A DNA stretch of 64,000 nt, taken from positions 62,001 through 126,000 of the forward strand of contig NZ_JAFMYU010000019.1 in the NCBI RefSeq assembly GCF_017353255.1, written 5' to 3'. Shown here one piece after another: positions 7,265-16,248 of the stretch. The position numbers and the translations under genes were made by a program. Every line of letters begins with the position of its first letter. The first letter of the stretch is position 1. This DNA comes from Fibrella aquatilis. GTDB lineage: Bacteria; Bacteroidota; Bacteroidia; Cytophagales; Spirosomataceae. Below the pieces are notes generated by a model that saw only the letters and a list, made by a program, of their open reading frames with translations, was not told where the DNA came from and searched no databases.

Positions 7265-8227
7265 ATGAAAAGAAACGTAGCAATGGCCATTTTGGCCACG
7301 GGCTTCGCCTATACGGCCTATGCCCAGGATCCTGCCACCACGCAGGTAACGACCAATTTTAAAGACACGGTTTCGGTGAAGCCAGACACGACATACTGGC
7401 AGAAATCAGTTACGGGAGGAATCAATTTCAACCAGGCCAGTTTCAGTAACTGGGCCGGTGGCGGGGTTAACTCAATCGCTATTGGTGGTATTCTGGCGGG
7501 CCGCGCCCTATACGAAAAAGGTAGAACCTCGTGGGACAACACCGCCGATTTTCAGCTTGGCTTTATCACGCAGGGAGGGCGTACCCGCAAAGCCGCCGAC
7601 CAACTCATTCTGATTTCTGTACTTGGCCATAAAATTGCGCCTCACTGGGATCTGTTCGCTTCAGGCACATTCAACACATTTTTTGCTCCAGGCTACCGGT
7701 ACGACAAACTGCCAGCTGGTGCCGAAGACTTCAAAATAGCAAATTTCTTTGCACCCGCTCAGCTGACCTTGGCTTGGGGTGTAGCCTACAAACCCAGCGA
7801 CGAGTTCTCGTTGCGCATCAGCCCGTTTGCCCCCCGGTTTACTTTCCTGGCCGACGATGCCGTGCGATTCCGCGAGGGCGCGGGTGGCGTAATTATTCCT
7901 GATAAAACAGCAAAGGCCTATGGCGTAGAGGCGGGGAAGTCAGTACGGTCGGAGTGGCTGGCGTTGCAGTTGCAGGCCGCGCTAAACAAAAAGTTGGGTG
8001 AAAATGTGAGCCTGACAGCTCGCTACCAGCTCTACGCCAACTATGAAACGCTGGATGCCATTGATCACCGCGTAGATATTTTGCTGACGGCCAAATTGAA
8101 CCGTTACTTAAGTACAAATTTTGGTCTAATAGCCTTGTACGACAAGGATTTCTACGATGGATTACAGTTGCAGCAATCGTTGGGTATCGGTCTGATTTAT
8201 AATACTAGTACGTTCAGAAAGAAATAA
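7265..8227 (+). CDS. DUF3078 outer-membrane beta-barrel protein
   Basis: A 320-aa exported protein. Signal peptide at residues 1-20 with cleavage after AYA. The DUF3078 hallmark NFNQASFSNWAGGGVNS lies at about residues 54-70, followed by amphipathic strands typical of an outer-membrane barrel and a C-terminal strand ending LGIGLIYNTSTF. DUF3078 proteins are almost confined to Bacteroidota and have no proven function. It lies between the two mechanosensitive channel genes, 57 bases after the first and 87 before mscL, so a shared envelope theme is likely but unproven. Confidence 0.87.
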   Translation: MKRNVAMAILATGFAYTAYAQDPATTQVTTNFKDTVSVKPDTTYWQKSVTGGINFNQASFSNWAGGGVNSIAIGGILAGRALYEKGRTSWDNTADFQLGFITQGGRTRKAADQLILISVLGHKIAPHWDLFASGTFNTFFAPGYRYDKLPAGAEDFKIANFFAPAQLTLAWGVAYKPSDEFSLRISPFAPRFTFLADDAVRFREGAGGVIIPDKTAKAYGVEAGKSVRSEWLALQLQAALNKKLGENVSLTARYQLYANYETLDAIDHRVDILLTAKLNRYLSTNFGLIALYDKDFYDGLQLQQSLGIGLIYNTSTFRKK

Positions 8228-8314
8228 ATTTTTTGGACGGTTACTTGGCAAATTGACTTAATTAATACTACTTACCGCCGTTTTTTTAACCTCTTACAAA
8301 ACACCCGTAACATT

Positions 8315-8647
8315 ATGCTAAAAGAATTTCGCACATTCATTGCCCAAGGCAGTGTATTAGACCTGGCCGTCGGTGTCATCATCGGTGCCGCTTTCGGTAA
8401 AATCACCACCTCATTGGTGGAAGACATCCTTAACCCCATCATTGGCCTGGTCACTGGTGGTATTGACTTCAGCCAGTTGAAGATTGTGCTTAAAGAAGCT
8501 GTGGGAACAGCCCCGGAAGTGGCTATTCGATATGGCAATTTCCTAAATGTGCTGATTCAGTTTCTGATCATTGCCTGGGTGATCTTTATGATTGTAAAAG
8601 CTGCCAACCGGGCGAAGGTAGCTGACTCATTTGCGCCTAAAGAGTAA
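8315..8647 (+). CDS. mscL: Large-conductance mechanosensitive channel MscL
   Basis: A 110-aa MscL, slightly shorter than the roughly 135 aa of E. coli. The N-terminal helix MLKEFRTFIAQGSVLDLAVGV leads into TM1 with the conserved VIIGAAFGKITTSLVEDILNPIIG; a short periplasmic loop follows, then TM2 (about 75-95) and a charged cytoplasmic tail. It forms a homo-oligomeric emergency release valve. A strong terminator follows it. Confidence 0.96.
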   Translation: MLKEFRTFIAQGSVLDLAVGVIIGAAFGKITTSLVEDILNPIIGLVTGGIDFSQLKIVLKEAVGTAPEVAIRYGNFLNVLIQFLIIAWVIFMIVKAANRAKVADSFAPKE

Positions 8648-8674
8648 CGTTTGCAAATCCAACCCATCGTTTAG

Positions 8675-8701
8675 CCCCGGCCCAGTAGCCGGGGTTTTTT
8701 T
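8675..8701 (+). terminator. Rho-independent terminator after mscL
   Basis: CCCCGGC (8675-8681) pairs with GCCGGGG (8688-8694), followed directly by seven T. It separates the channel group from the division cluster. Confidence 0.93.
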
Positions 8702-8707
8702 GTTTGG

Positions 8708-8715
8708 TACTTTTG
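8708..8715 (+). promoter_or_regulatory. Promoter -7 box for murD
   Basis: TACTTTTG fits TAnnTTTG and lies 22 bases before the murD ATG, right after the mscL terminator. No good TTG -33 is visible because that position falls in the terminator stem. Confidence 0.6.
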
Positions 8716-8737
8716 TGGCTGAAAACCCTAAACCTTT

Positions 8738-10072
8738 ATGCGATTAATCATTCTAGGCGGTGGCGAGTCGGGGGTGGGGGCGGCCTTACTAGGGCAAGCC
8801 AAGGGCTACGACGTGTTTCTGTCAGACCGTAGTCCACTAAAGCCGACTTACCGCGACACGCTCACAGCAGCGGGTATTGCCTTTGAAGAGGGCCAACACA
8901 CCGAGGCGCTGATTGTGAACGCTACCGAGGTGGTGAAAAGTCCCGGTATTCCCGACACGGTGCCGCTGGTAGTGCAACTGCGAGCGCAGGGCATACCAGT
9001 GGTGTCGGAACTAGAGTTTGCGGCGCGTTATACGCGGGCTAAGCTTATTGGCATTACGGGCAGCAACGGCAAAACCACCACTACGCTGCTCATTTACCAC
9101 CTGCTGAAAACGGCGGGCCTGAACGTAGGCTTGGCGGGCAATATTGGTGAGAGCTTTGCCAAGCAAGTCATTCAGGATACATTCGATTATTTCGTGTTGG
9201 AAATCAGCAGTTTCCAACTCGACGGTATGTACAAAGCCAGGCTGGATACGGCCATTTTGCTCAATATCACCCCTGATCACCTCGACCGGTATGGGTATGA
9301 TTTTGACCAGTATGTAGCTAGCAAATTCCGCATTACCCAAAACCAGCGACCAGAAGACACGTTCATTTACTTTCTCGAAAACGCCCCCACGGTAGGGCAA
9401 CTGGCCCAAAGACCAGCCGTAGCCCAAGCCCTGCCTATCTCGCTGGAAATGCCCGTTTCGCCGGGAGGGTACGCGATAGATGGGAAGTTAACCACTCATT
9501 TCGGTGACCAGATGTACACCGATACCCTGGCAGAGTTGCCACTGAAGGGGCCGCATAACGCCCTGAACATGCTGGCGGCCATCCTGGCGGCGCAGTCGGT
9601 GGGGGTACCGGAGGAGGCTATTGCGGTGGGGTTGCGGAGTTTCAAAAATGCCGCTCATCGCATGGAACCCGTGGCCACTATCAACGGCGTACAGTTCATC
9701 AACGACTCGAAAGCTACCAACGTCGATTCGGTATTTTATGCCCTTTCCAGCATGACTGCACCAACGGTCTGGATAGCGGGTGGCCAGGATAAAGGCAACG
9801 ATTACAGTCAGTTAGACGCTGTAGTGGCGCAGCATGTGAAGGCGCTGGTGTGTCTGGGCAAAGACAACCAAAAACTGATCGACTATTTTAGTGGTCGCAT
9901 TGCCACCATTACCGACACGCATTCGGTAGAGGAAGCCGTGCAACAGGCCACGGCCCTGGCCCAACCCGGCGACGTGGTGCTGCTTTCTCCCGCCTGCGCC
10001 AGCTTCGACCTCTTCAAAAACTACGAAGACCGGGGGGAGCAATTTAAAAAAGTGGTAAGTGGTGAACGGTAA
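8738..10072 (+). CDS. murD: UDP-N-acetylmuramoyl-L-alanine--D-glutamate ligase
   Basis: A 444-aa Mur ligase that adds D-Glu to UDP-MurNAc-L-Ala in the cytoplasm. The N-terminal Rossmann-like part starts LIILGGGESGVGAA, the ATP loop is GSNGKTTTT (residues 108-116), and the C-terminal domain has the HRMEP and NDSKATN motifs. It heads a murD-ftsW-murG-murC-ftsQAZ run and appears to have its own promoter. The last residues (about VSGER and the TAA stop) are encoded inside the left arm of a heptad inverted repeat, so its C-terminus was probably reshaped by the element. Confidence 0.96.
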   Translation: MRLIILGGGESGVGAALLGQAKGYDVFLSDRSPLKPTYRDTLTAAGIAFEEGQHTEALIVNATEVVKSPGIPDTVPLVVQLRAQGIPVVSELEFAARYTRAKLIGITGSNGKTTTTLLIYHLLKTAGLNVGLAGNIGESFAKQVIQDTFDYFVLEISSFQLDGMYKARLDTAILLNITPDHLDRYGYDFDQYVASKFRITQNQRPEDTFIYFLENAPTVGQLAQRPAVAQALPISLEMPVSPGGYAIDGKLTTHFGDQMYTDTLAELPLKGPHNALNMLAAILAAQSVGVPEEAIAVGLRSFKNAAHRMEPVATINGVQFINDSKATNVDSVFYALSSMTAPTVWIAGGQDKGNDYSQLDAVVAQHVKALVCLGKDNQKLIDYFSGRIATITDTHSVEEAVQQATALAQPGDVVLLSPACASFDLFKNYEDRGEQFKKVVSGER

Positions 10073-10155
10073 GTGGTGAGTTTGCTTCCTCAAGAGTAAA
10101 TATTCTTGCGGAAGCAAACTCACCACTTACCGTTCACCACTTATCGTTCACCACT
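10052..10155. repeat. Heptad-armed inverted repeat overlapping the murD 3' end
   Basis: Perfect 33-bp arms (10056-10088 and 10111-10143), extended inward by CAAGA/TCTTG. Units are GGTAAGT and GGTGAAC; the right arm carries about two extra units, up to 10155, ending 6 bases before ftsW. The murD stop TAA (10070-10072) lies inside the left arm. It separates two genes that are usually cotranscribed. Confidence 0.93.
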
Positions 10156-10161
10156 AAAACT

Positions 10162-11286
10162 ATGACCCTCTCCATCCGCGATTTTGCCCGTGACAATCTG
10201 AAAGGTGACCGCCAAATCTGGTGGATCGTGCTGTTTCTGTCTATTTTGAGCGTACTGGTAGTATATAGCGCCACCGGGACCATTGCCTACCAGAAAATGG
10301 GCGGCAACACCGAGGCCTACCTGTTCAAGCATGGGGCGCTGGTGGTGCTGGGACTGGGGTGCATGTTTCTGGCGCACCGCATCAACTACATCCATTACGC
10401 CCGGCTGTCTAAGTTTGGCCTGTACCTGTCGGTGCCCTTGCTGGTGTGGGCCTATTTCAAAGGTACCAACCTCAACGACGCCTCGCGCTGGATTACCATC
10501 CCGATTATTAATCAGACGTTTCAGCCGTCTGATTTAGCCAAGCTGGCCCTGATCTCGAATCTGGCGGCCATGCTGGCCAAACGGCAGCGCGTACCCTACG
10601 AACCGCAGGTGCTGGTGAATATGATTGGTTGGATCGGCTGCATCTGCGCCCTTATCGTGATCTCCAACACCTCCACGGCGTTGCTGCTGGGTCTGACCTG
10701 CTTTCTGCTCATGTACATTGGCCGGGTGCCGCGCAACTACCTGGCGGGCATGGTGCTGTTTTGCCTGGTGGTAGGTGGCTTCGCGCTCGTGCTGGGTCAG
10801 CGATTCGAGACCGTGCTGGGCCGCTTGAACCGATTCCAGGATACCGAAAAGATTGATTATCAAGTCGAACAGTCCTACATCGCGCTGGCCAATGGGGGCA
10901 TAACCGGACAGGGACCGGGCAATAGCCACCAACGAAATTTCCTGCCGCACCCCTACTCCGATTTTATCTATGCCATCATCATCGAAGAATATGGCCTCAT
11001 TGGTGGCGTGCTGGTGCTACTGGCTTACCTCTGGCTACTGATGCGCGGGATGCGAGCGATCCAGAGTAGTACAAGGCCTTTCGGCGGGTTGCTGTCGGCG
11101 GGCCTTACCTTCAGTATTGTCATTCAGGCTATGATCAACATGGCTGTCGCGGTGGGGCTGGTGCCCGTTACAGGTCTGCCCTTGCCCTTGCTCAGCATGG
11201 GCGGCACGTCGCTACTCTTCACCGGCGCAGCCATCGGTATTGTGCTCAGCGTCAGCCGCGACGAAGCAGACGAAAGCAAGCTTTGA
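10162..11286 (+). CDS. ftsW: Peptidoglycan polymerase FtsW (SEDS family)
   Basis: A 374-aa polytopic SEDS protein with about ten membrane helices, the septal glycan polymerase partner of a class B PBP. After a short cytoplasmic N-terminus (DRQIWWIVLFLS) come typical signatures: YSDFIYAIIIEEYGLIGG in the second half and LPLPLLSMGGTSLLFTGAAIG near the C-terminus. It follows murD after the repeat and precedes murG, as is common in this cluster. Its TGA stop overlaps the first bases of the next repeat. Confidence 0.95.
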   Translation: MTLSIRDFARDNLKGDRQIWWIVLFLSILSVLVVYSATGTIAYQKMGGNTEAYLFKHGALVVLGLGCMFLAHRINYIHYARLSKFGLYLSVPLLVWAYFKGTNLNDASRWITIPIINQTFQPSDLAKLALISNLAAMLAKRQRVPYEPQVLVNMIGWIGCICALIVISNTSTALLLGLTCFLLMYIGRVPRNYLAGMVLFCLVVGGFALVLGQRFETVLGRLNRFQDTEKIDYQVEQSYIALANGGITGQGPGNSHQRNFLPHPYSDFIYAIIIEEYGLIGGVLVLLAYLWLLMRGMRAIQSSTRPFGGLLSAGLTFSIVIQAMINMAVAVGLVPVTGLPLPLLSMGGTSLLFTGAAIGIVLSVSRDEADESKL

Positions 11287-11390
11287 TTTACGATGTACGA
11301 ATTACGAATTACGATTTATGCGTTGCCGATTGGCAGGCTATTTCGTCTTGCGGAGCTAAATCGTACATCGTAAGTCGTAAATCGTAAATC
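11285..11390. repeat. Heptad-armed inverted repeat (GANNTAC class) after ftsW
   Basis: Left arm 11285-11318 and right arm 11358-11390 are made of GANNTAC units (GATTTAC, GATGTAC and others) but in a different order on the two sides, so pairing is imperfect. The apex differs from the other GANNTAC elements. The GA of the ftsW TGA stop is the start of the first unit. It ends 5 bases before the murG GTG start. Confidence 0.85.
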
Positions 11391-11395
11391 AGAAC

Positions 11396-12484
11396 GTGAA
11401 CATCATCATATCTGGCGGTGGAACGGGGGGGCATATTTACCCGGCCATTGCCATTGCCAATGAGTTAAAACGTGTCGACCCGTCGGTAAATATCCTGTTT
11501 GTAGGGGCCGAGGGGAAGATGGAAATGGAGAAAGTACCTCGTGCGGGCTATCGCATTGAAGGGCTTCCGGTGGTAGGCATCAAGCGCGAGTTGACGTTGA
11601 GCAATCTGGCTTTCCCGCTGAAGCTGGGGCGAAGCCTGTTGCGGGCACGGCAGATCGTGCGTGATTTCCGTCCCGACGTGGCTGTGGGTGTGGGGGGCTA
11701 TGCCAGCGGGCCAACCCTGCTGGCGGCTGCTTTGCAGGGTGTGCCTATTCTCATCCAGGAGCAGAACTCCTACGCGGGTCTGACCAACAAAGTGCTGTCG
11801 CGCTGGGCGAAGCGCATCTGCGTGGCTTATCCCGGCATGGAAGCCTTCTTTTCGCCCGAAAAAATTCGGGTAACGGGCAACCCTGTGCGAAGCGATATTC
11901 AGCAAGCCGATGCCCAAATCGAAGCTGGGCAGGCTCAGTTTGGCCTCAACCCGGCCCAGCCTACGGTGCTGGTCATTGGCGGTAGTCAGGGTGCCCGCAC
12001 GATTAACGAGAGCATTGAGGCCGGACTGACCCGCTTTGCCGAAGCGGGCGTGCAGGTGGTCTGGCAAACGGGTACGGCCTTCATTGACCGGGCACGGGCA
12101 GCAGTGCAACAGGCGGGCATTGCCAACGTGAAACCCTACGATTTCATCTATGAAATGGACCGCGCCTACGCCGTGGCCGACGTGGTAGTGTCAAGGGCGG
12201 GCGCATTGTCAGTGTCCGAGTTGTGTCTGGTGGGTCGTCCGGCTATTTTGGTGCCGTTTCCGCAGGCATCGGAAGATCATCAGACTAAAAACGCGATGGC
12301 GCTGGTAGACCACGAGGCCGCTCTGTTGGTAACTGACCGCGATGCACGCACGAAACTGGTAGACCGGGTGCTCGAATTATTAACGAATAATGCTCAAAAG
12401 AAAACATTGAGTAGTCATATTAAGTCATTTGGGAAACCGCAAGCCGCCGCTGATATTGTTGCCGAAATTTTAAAATTAAGCTGA
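11396..12484 (+). CDS. murG: UDP-N-acetylglucosamine--MurNAc-pentapeptide-PP-undecaprenol transferase
   Basis: A 362-aa GT28 glycosyltransferase that turns lipid I into lipid II at the inner membrane face. The N-terminal loop GGGTGGHIYPAIAIA (residues 7-21), GVGGYASGP and QEQNSYAGLTNK identify it; the C-terminal half has GGSQGARTIN and the UDP-GlcNAc site region VVSRAGALSVSELCLVGRP. The start is GTG at 11396. The gene begins right after an inverted repeat, so its ribosome binding region partly consists of repeat sequence. Confidence 0.96.
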   Translation: MNIIISGGGTGGHIYPAIAIANELKRVDPSVNILFVGAEGKMEMEKVPRAGYRIEGLPVVGIKRELTLSNLAFPLKLGRSLLRARQIVRDFRPDVAVGVGGYASGPTLLAAALQGVPILIQEQNSYAGLTNKVLSRWAKRICVAYPGMEAFFSPEKIRVTGNPVRSDIQQADAQIEAGQAQFGLNPAQPTVLVIGGSQGARTINESIEAGLTRFAEAGVQVVWQTGTAFIDRARAAVQQAGIANVKPYDFIYEMDRAYAVADVVVSRAGALSVSELCLVGRPAILVPFPQASEDHQTKNAMALVDHEAALLVTDRDARTKLVDRVLELLTNNAQKKTLSSHIKSFGKPQAAADIVAEILKLS

Positions 12485-12506
12485 TGTAGAAAGACGTATA
12501 AACCCG

Positions 12507-12538
12507 TTGTAAGAATGAAAATCACCACCTTACATTTG
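12507..12538 (+). promoter_or_regulatory. Internal promoter for murC
   Basis: TTG at 12507-12509, 21 bases, then TACATTTG at 12531-12538. This gives murC-ftsQAZ a start independent of upstream murD-ftsW-murG transcription. The predicted start lies near 12545, leaving a leader of under 20 nt. Confidence 0.65.
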
Positions 12539-12561
12539 TTAAATTCTTTTCATTTATCACG

Positions 12562-13959
12562 TTGACAACCGTAACACTTTCGTCCATTCGTCATGTCTAT
12601 TTTTTGGGAATTGGTGGTATCGGCATGAGTGCTTTGGCCCGCTGGTTTCTCATTAATGGGTATAACGTAGCTGGTTATGATAAAACAGCTACCGCCCTTA
12701 CCGAGGCACTCGCTGCTGAGGGTATGGTAATTCATTATACCGAGGCCGTTGACCAGATACCCGCTATCTTCCGCGAAAACCCAGCCGACACGCTGGTAGT
12801 ATATACCCCTGCCGTGCCGGTACATCACGCCGAGTACGTCTACTTTTCTCAAAACGGGTTTACCATCCAAAAACGGTCGCAGGTGCTAGGGCTGCTGGCG
12901 GGCCGCATGACCACCGTTGGTGTGGCGGGTACACACGGCAAAACCACCACCTCGTCGATGGTGGCGCACTTACTGCGTCATGCGGAGGTCAATTGTGCGG
13001 CGTTTTTAGGTGGTATCACGCAGAATTACGGCACCAATTTCCTGCTCAACGAACCATCCGAAGACCTCTCAAAGGTCATTTGCGTAGTAGAAGCCGACGA
13101 GTTCGACCGGTCGTTTCTGACGCTTTTCCCGAAATATGCCATTGTTACCTCCACCGACGCCGACCACCTCGACATCTACGGCGATCATGATGCCGTGCTG
13201 AGTTCGTTTCGGGCGTTTGTCGGCCAAATTCAGCAAGACGGCATCCTGTTTCAGCGGCAGGGGCTGAATCTGAATGACGCTGCTCAAGCCGAAGTACGCG
13301 ATTACTCGCTGAAATCGGGGGCTTACCATGCCGCCAATTTGCGTATCGAAGCGGCCCGGTTTGTGTTTGATCTGGTCTATCCCGGTGGCACCGTTGCCGA
13401 CGTCCGGCTTATGGTGCCGGGCTTTCACAACGTCGAAAACGCGGTGGCGGCGGCGGCAGTATCGCTTGAAGTGGGTGTTTCGCCCGAAGCTCTGCGCGAG
13501 GGGTTAAACACGTACCGGGGCGTTCGGCGTCGGTTCGAGTACGCCCTGGATACCGAAGATATGGTGTTGATTGACGACTATGCCCATCACCCTGCTGAGG
13601 TAGAAGCGTTTCTGACATCGGTGAAGGCACTGTATCCCGACCGGGAGTTGACCGTAATTTTTCAGCCGCACCTGTTCACCCGTACCCGCGATTTTGCCGA
13701 AGGCTTTGGCAAAAGTTTGTCGTTGGCCGATCATGTGGTGCTGTTGCCTATTTATCCGGCTCGTGAATTACCAATTGACGGTGTGACATCGAAACTGATT
13801 TTGGATCACGTTCAAACCAAATCAAAAGAAATAAGCACCAAAGACGCTATACTGTCCGTTCTGCGAAATAAGAAGGCTACCTTGGTAGTTACAGTAGGCG
13901 CCGGCGACATTGATCTGTTAGTTTCGATCATTAAACAAGAATTTGACACCAATAGATAA
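12562..13959 (+). CDS. murC: UDP-N-acetylmuramate--L-alanine ligase
   Basis: A 465-aa Mur ligase adding L-Ala to UDP-MurNAc. Motifs: GIGGIGMS (residues 16-23), ATP loop GTHGKTTTSS (123-132), VVEADEFDRSFL, and the C-terminal DDYAHHPAEVEAFL. The start is an unusual TTG at 12562: no in-frame ATG or GTG occurs before the nucleotide-binding strand, and an in-frame stop lies at 12499. A weak start on a well-promoted message could be a level control (inference). Confidence 0.95.
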   Translation: MTTVTLSSIRHVYFLGIGGIGMSALARWFLINGYNVAGYDKTATALTEALAAEGMVIHYTEAVDQIPAIFRENPADTLVVYTPAVPVHHAEYVYFSQNGFTIQKRSQVLGLLAGRMTTVGVAGTHGKTTTSSMVAHLLRHAEVNCAAFLGGITQNYGTNFLLNEPSEDLSKVICVVEADEFDRSFLTLFPKYAIVTSTDADHLDIYGDHDAVLSSFRAFVGQIQQDGILFQRQGLNLNDAAQAEVRDYSLKSGAYHAANLRIEAARFVFDLVYPGGTVADVRLMVPGFHNVENAVAAAAVSLEVGVSPEALREGLNTYRGVRRRFEYALDTEDMVLIDDYAHHPAEVEAFLTSVKALYPDRELTVIFQPHLFTRTRDFAEGFGKSLSLADHVVLLPIYPARELPIDGVTSKLILDHVQTKSKEISTKDAILSVLRNKKATLVVTVGAGDIDLLVSIIKQEFDTNR

Positions 13960-13992
13960 AATAATTAAATGGCCGATTGAGCTTATTTACAG

Positions 13993-14772
13993 ATGTTTCC
14001 TACTTTTAGTAACCCAAAAAAATGGCTTTGGAGCATAGCAGGTACCGTAACCCTTTTCGGGTTGGTGGCGTTCACTGAACACCGCATCCGCCAATCGCAT
14101 TGCGAAGCCATCATTGTTCGTCTCCACGAGGTTGACGGGCAACGGTTTCTGACGCGTAGGGATGTCACAGGTTATTTAACCAATAACGGTGCAGACCCAC
14201 TGGTTGGAAAACCCTATGATGCCATTGATTTGGGTGTACTGGAGCAACGGCTTCAGCAATATAGTTTGATTAAACAGGTGCACCTGTCGCGTGATTTGGC
14301 TGGTAACCTGCTGGTTGATGTACATCAGCCGCAGCCATTGGCCCGGTTAGTAGATGAAGGTACCAATGAAGCTACCCGGTGGATTGGCGGTCAGTATATT
14401 AGCGATGAAGGTCGTTTCTTTCCTTTGTCGATGAACTATACCGCCCGTGTGCCGGTGGTGTCAGGTGCCTGGTTCAACAAGCACCGTACTCTGGCCGACA
14501 AAGCCGGGCAACCGTTGCTTACTTTGTTACAGTACATTCGGCAGGATGAGCTTTGGAGGGCACAGATTGCTGAAATTAACATAGATGCGGTTGGTGAAGT
14601 GACACTCTGGCCGCAGGTAGGCAACTACCAGATTGACTTTGGCACACCCGACGGGCTAGCCACGAAGTTTAAAAAAGTAAAACTGTTCTACACCCAAATA
14701 GCCCCCCGCCGTGGCTGGGACCGCTACCACCGGGTGAATGTGCAGTACCGTAACCAGTTAGTGTGTGAGTGA
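13993..14772 (+). CDS. ftsQ: Cell division protein FtsQ
   Basis: A 259-aa bitopic protein: short cytoplasmic N-terminus, one membrane helix (about 11-28, WLWSIAGTVTLFGLVAF), then a periplasmic part with a POTRA-like segment (VDGQRFLTRRDVTGYL, about 48-63; later LIKQVHLSRDLAGNLLVDV) and the beta domain with YISDEGRFFPL. FtsQ links division proteins in the periplasm. Sequence conservation is low, but position between murC and ftsA and the architecture are convincing. The stop overlaps the ftsA start (TGATG). Confidence 0.9.
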   Translation: MFPTFSNPKKWLWSIAGTVTLFGLVAFTEHRIRQSHCEAIIVRLHEVDGQRFLTRRDVTGYLTNNGADPLVGKPYDAIDLGVLEQRLQQYSLIKQVHLSRDLAGNLLVDVHQPQPLARLVDEGTNEATRWIGGQYISDEGRFFPLSMNYTARVPVVSGAWFNKHRTLADKAGQPLLTLLQYIRQDELWRAQIAEINIDAVGEVTLWPQVGNYQIDFGTPDGLATKFKKVKLFYTQIAPRRGWDRYHRVNVQYRNQLVCE

Positions 14773-16181
14773 TGACCCATCACCTTATGGATGACAAGAT
14801 TGTGGTAGGACTCGACATTGGCAGCACCAAGGTGTGTGCCGTGGCGGGTCGGATGTCTCGAGGCAGCAACAACCAGCTCACGCTGGAGGTACTGGGCGTA
14901 AGCCGGGCCAGTTCAGAAGGCGTAACGAAAGGTAAGGTGATGAACATTACCCGAACGGTTGCCGCCATCAACCAGGCCATCGAAGAAGTGTCGAATCAGT
15001 CGAATGTAGATATTGGGCTGGTCAATGTTAGCTTCAGCAACCACAATATTAACTCACAAAAGCAGCCCGGCAGTATTACACGGCTTTCGCCGGGCGACGA
15101 AGTGACCCCCGCCGACATTGACCACCTCCTGCGCGATATGTACCGTACGCCCCAGTCGGCGGGTAAGGAAATCGTGCACGTGTTGCCTATGGACTTCACC
15201 GTCGACAGCGAGTCGGGTGTGGAAGACCCTGTGGGGCGCAACGGCGTGAAGCTGGGTGCTGATTTTCAGATCATTACCACCCAGTCTGACGCGGCGGTGA
15301 ACGTGCGGCGCTGCATTGAACGCACCGCCGGGCACTTGCAACGCGATCAGGTATTGCTCTCGCCGCTGGCGTCGGCCATGGCTGTGCTCACGCCCGAAGA
15401 GCGGGAAGCAGGCGTGGCCTTGGTAGACATTGGCGGCGGCACCACCGACATGGCCATTTACTACCGCAATGTGTTGCGCCACGTGGCGGTGTTCCCTTGG
15501 GCGGGCAACAGCCTTACCAATGACATTCAGGAGGGGTGCAAAGTGCTGCCGCAGCAGGCCGAAGTGCTCAAAACCAAATTCGGCAATGCCAATCCCGGCA
15601 CTTACCGCCTCAACGAAGTGGTGTCGGTGCCCGGTTTGCCTGGTCGGCAACCCAAAGACGTACTCCTCAAAAACGTATCGATCATCATTGCTGAGCGGCT
15701 GAAAGAGATTGCCGCGCTCGTGCAGGCCGAGGTGATCCGGTCGGGGTATAAGGACAAACTGCTGGGCGGTATTGTGCTCACAGGTGGTTCGGCCCTGATC
15801 GAAGGCATCGACGATATTTTTCAGAGTGTTACCGATATGGACGTGCGCGTGGGGTATCCAGAGCAGCTGGAACACAACCTGCGGGCCGACTTGGTCAGCG
15901 ACCCGGCGTTTGCCACAGCTGTTGGCCTGGTTTGGGCCGGTTTCCGAAGTGTAGACGACCGCATTTCATTTATCAGCGATCCGGGGCAGTCGTTTGGCAC
16001 AACGGTTGCTCCTGTACGTCAGCCCGAACCGCAACGCCCCACCACCCGTACCAACAATACGGGCCAACCCACCCCGCGGCCGAAAGAAGAAGCTACGAAT
16101 GGGTCAGGCAGCCTTTTTGGCTGGGTGAAAAAGCTGTTCAACCCAAACCTGGGCGACGTGAACGATACCTACAAAGAGTAA
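14772..16181 (+). CDS. ftsA: Cell division protein FtsA
   Basis: A 469-aa actin-fold ATPase that tethers FtsZ to the membrane. Motifs: VGLDIGSTKVCAVAG near the N-terminus (phosphate 1), VALVDIGGGTTDMAIY (phosphate 2), and GIVLTGGSALIEGI (adenosine site). A Pro/Thr/Asn-rich linker precedes SLFGWVKKLFN near the C-terminus, an amphipathic membrane-targeting helix. The ATG at 14772 shares its A with the ftsQ TGA; a GTG one codon earlier is an alternative start. Confidence 0.95.
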   Translation: MTHHLMDDKIVVGLDIGSTKVCAVAGRMSRGSNNQLTLEVLGVSRASSEGVTKGKVMNITRTVAAINQAIEEVSNQSNVDIGLVNVSFSNHNINSQKQPGSITRLSPGDEVTPADIDHLLRDMYRTPQSAGKEIVHVLPMDFTVDSESGVEDPVGRNGVKLGADFQIITTQSDAAVNVRRCIERTAGHLQRDQVLLSPLASAMAVLTPEEREAGVALVDIGGGTTDMAIYYRNVLRHVAVFPWAGNSLTNDIQEGCKVLPQQAEVLKTKFGNANPGTYRLNEVVSVPGLPGRQPKDVLLKNVSIIIAERLKEIAALVQAEVIRSGYKDKLLGGIVLTGGSALIEGIDDIFQSVTDMDVRVGYPEQLEHNLRADLVSDPAFATAVGLVWAGFRSVDDRISFISDPGQSFGTTVAPVRQPEPQRPTTRTNNTGQPTPRPKEEATNGSGSLFGWVKKLFNPNLGDVNDTYKE

Positions 16182-16248
16182 ACGCCTGCGCTTACCTTGG
16201 TCCTATTGCACATTGCTTTCTACCCCACCGCTTACACCAACCACTAGG

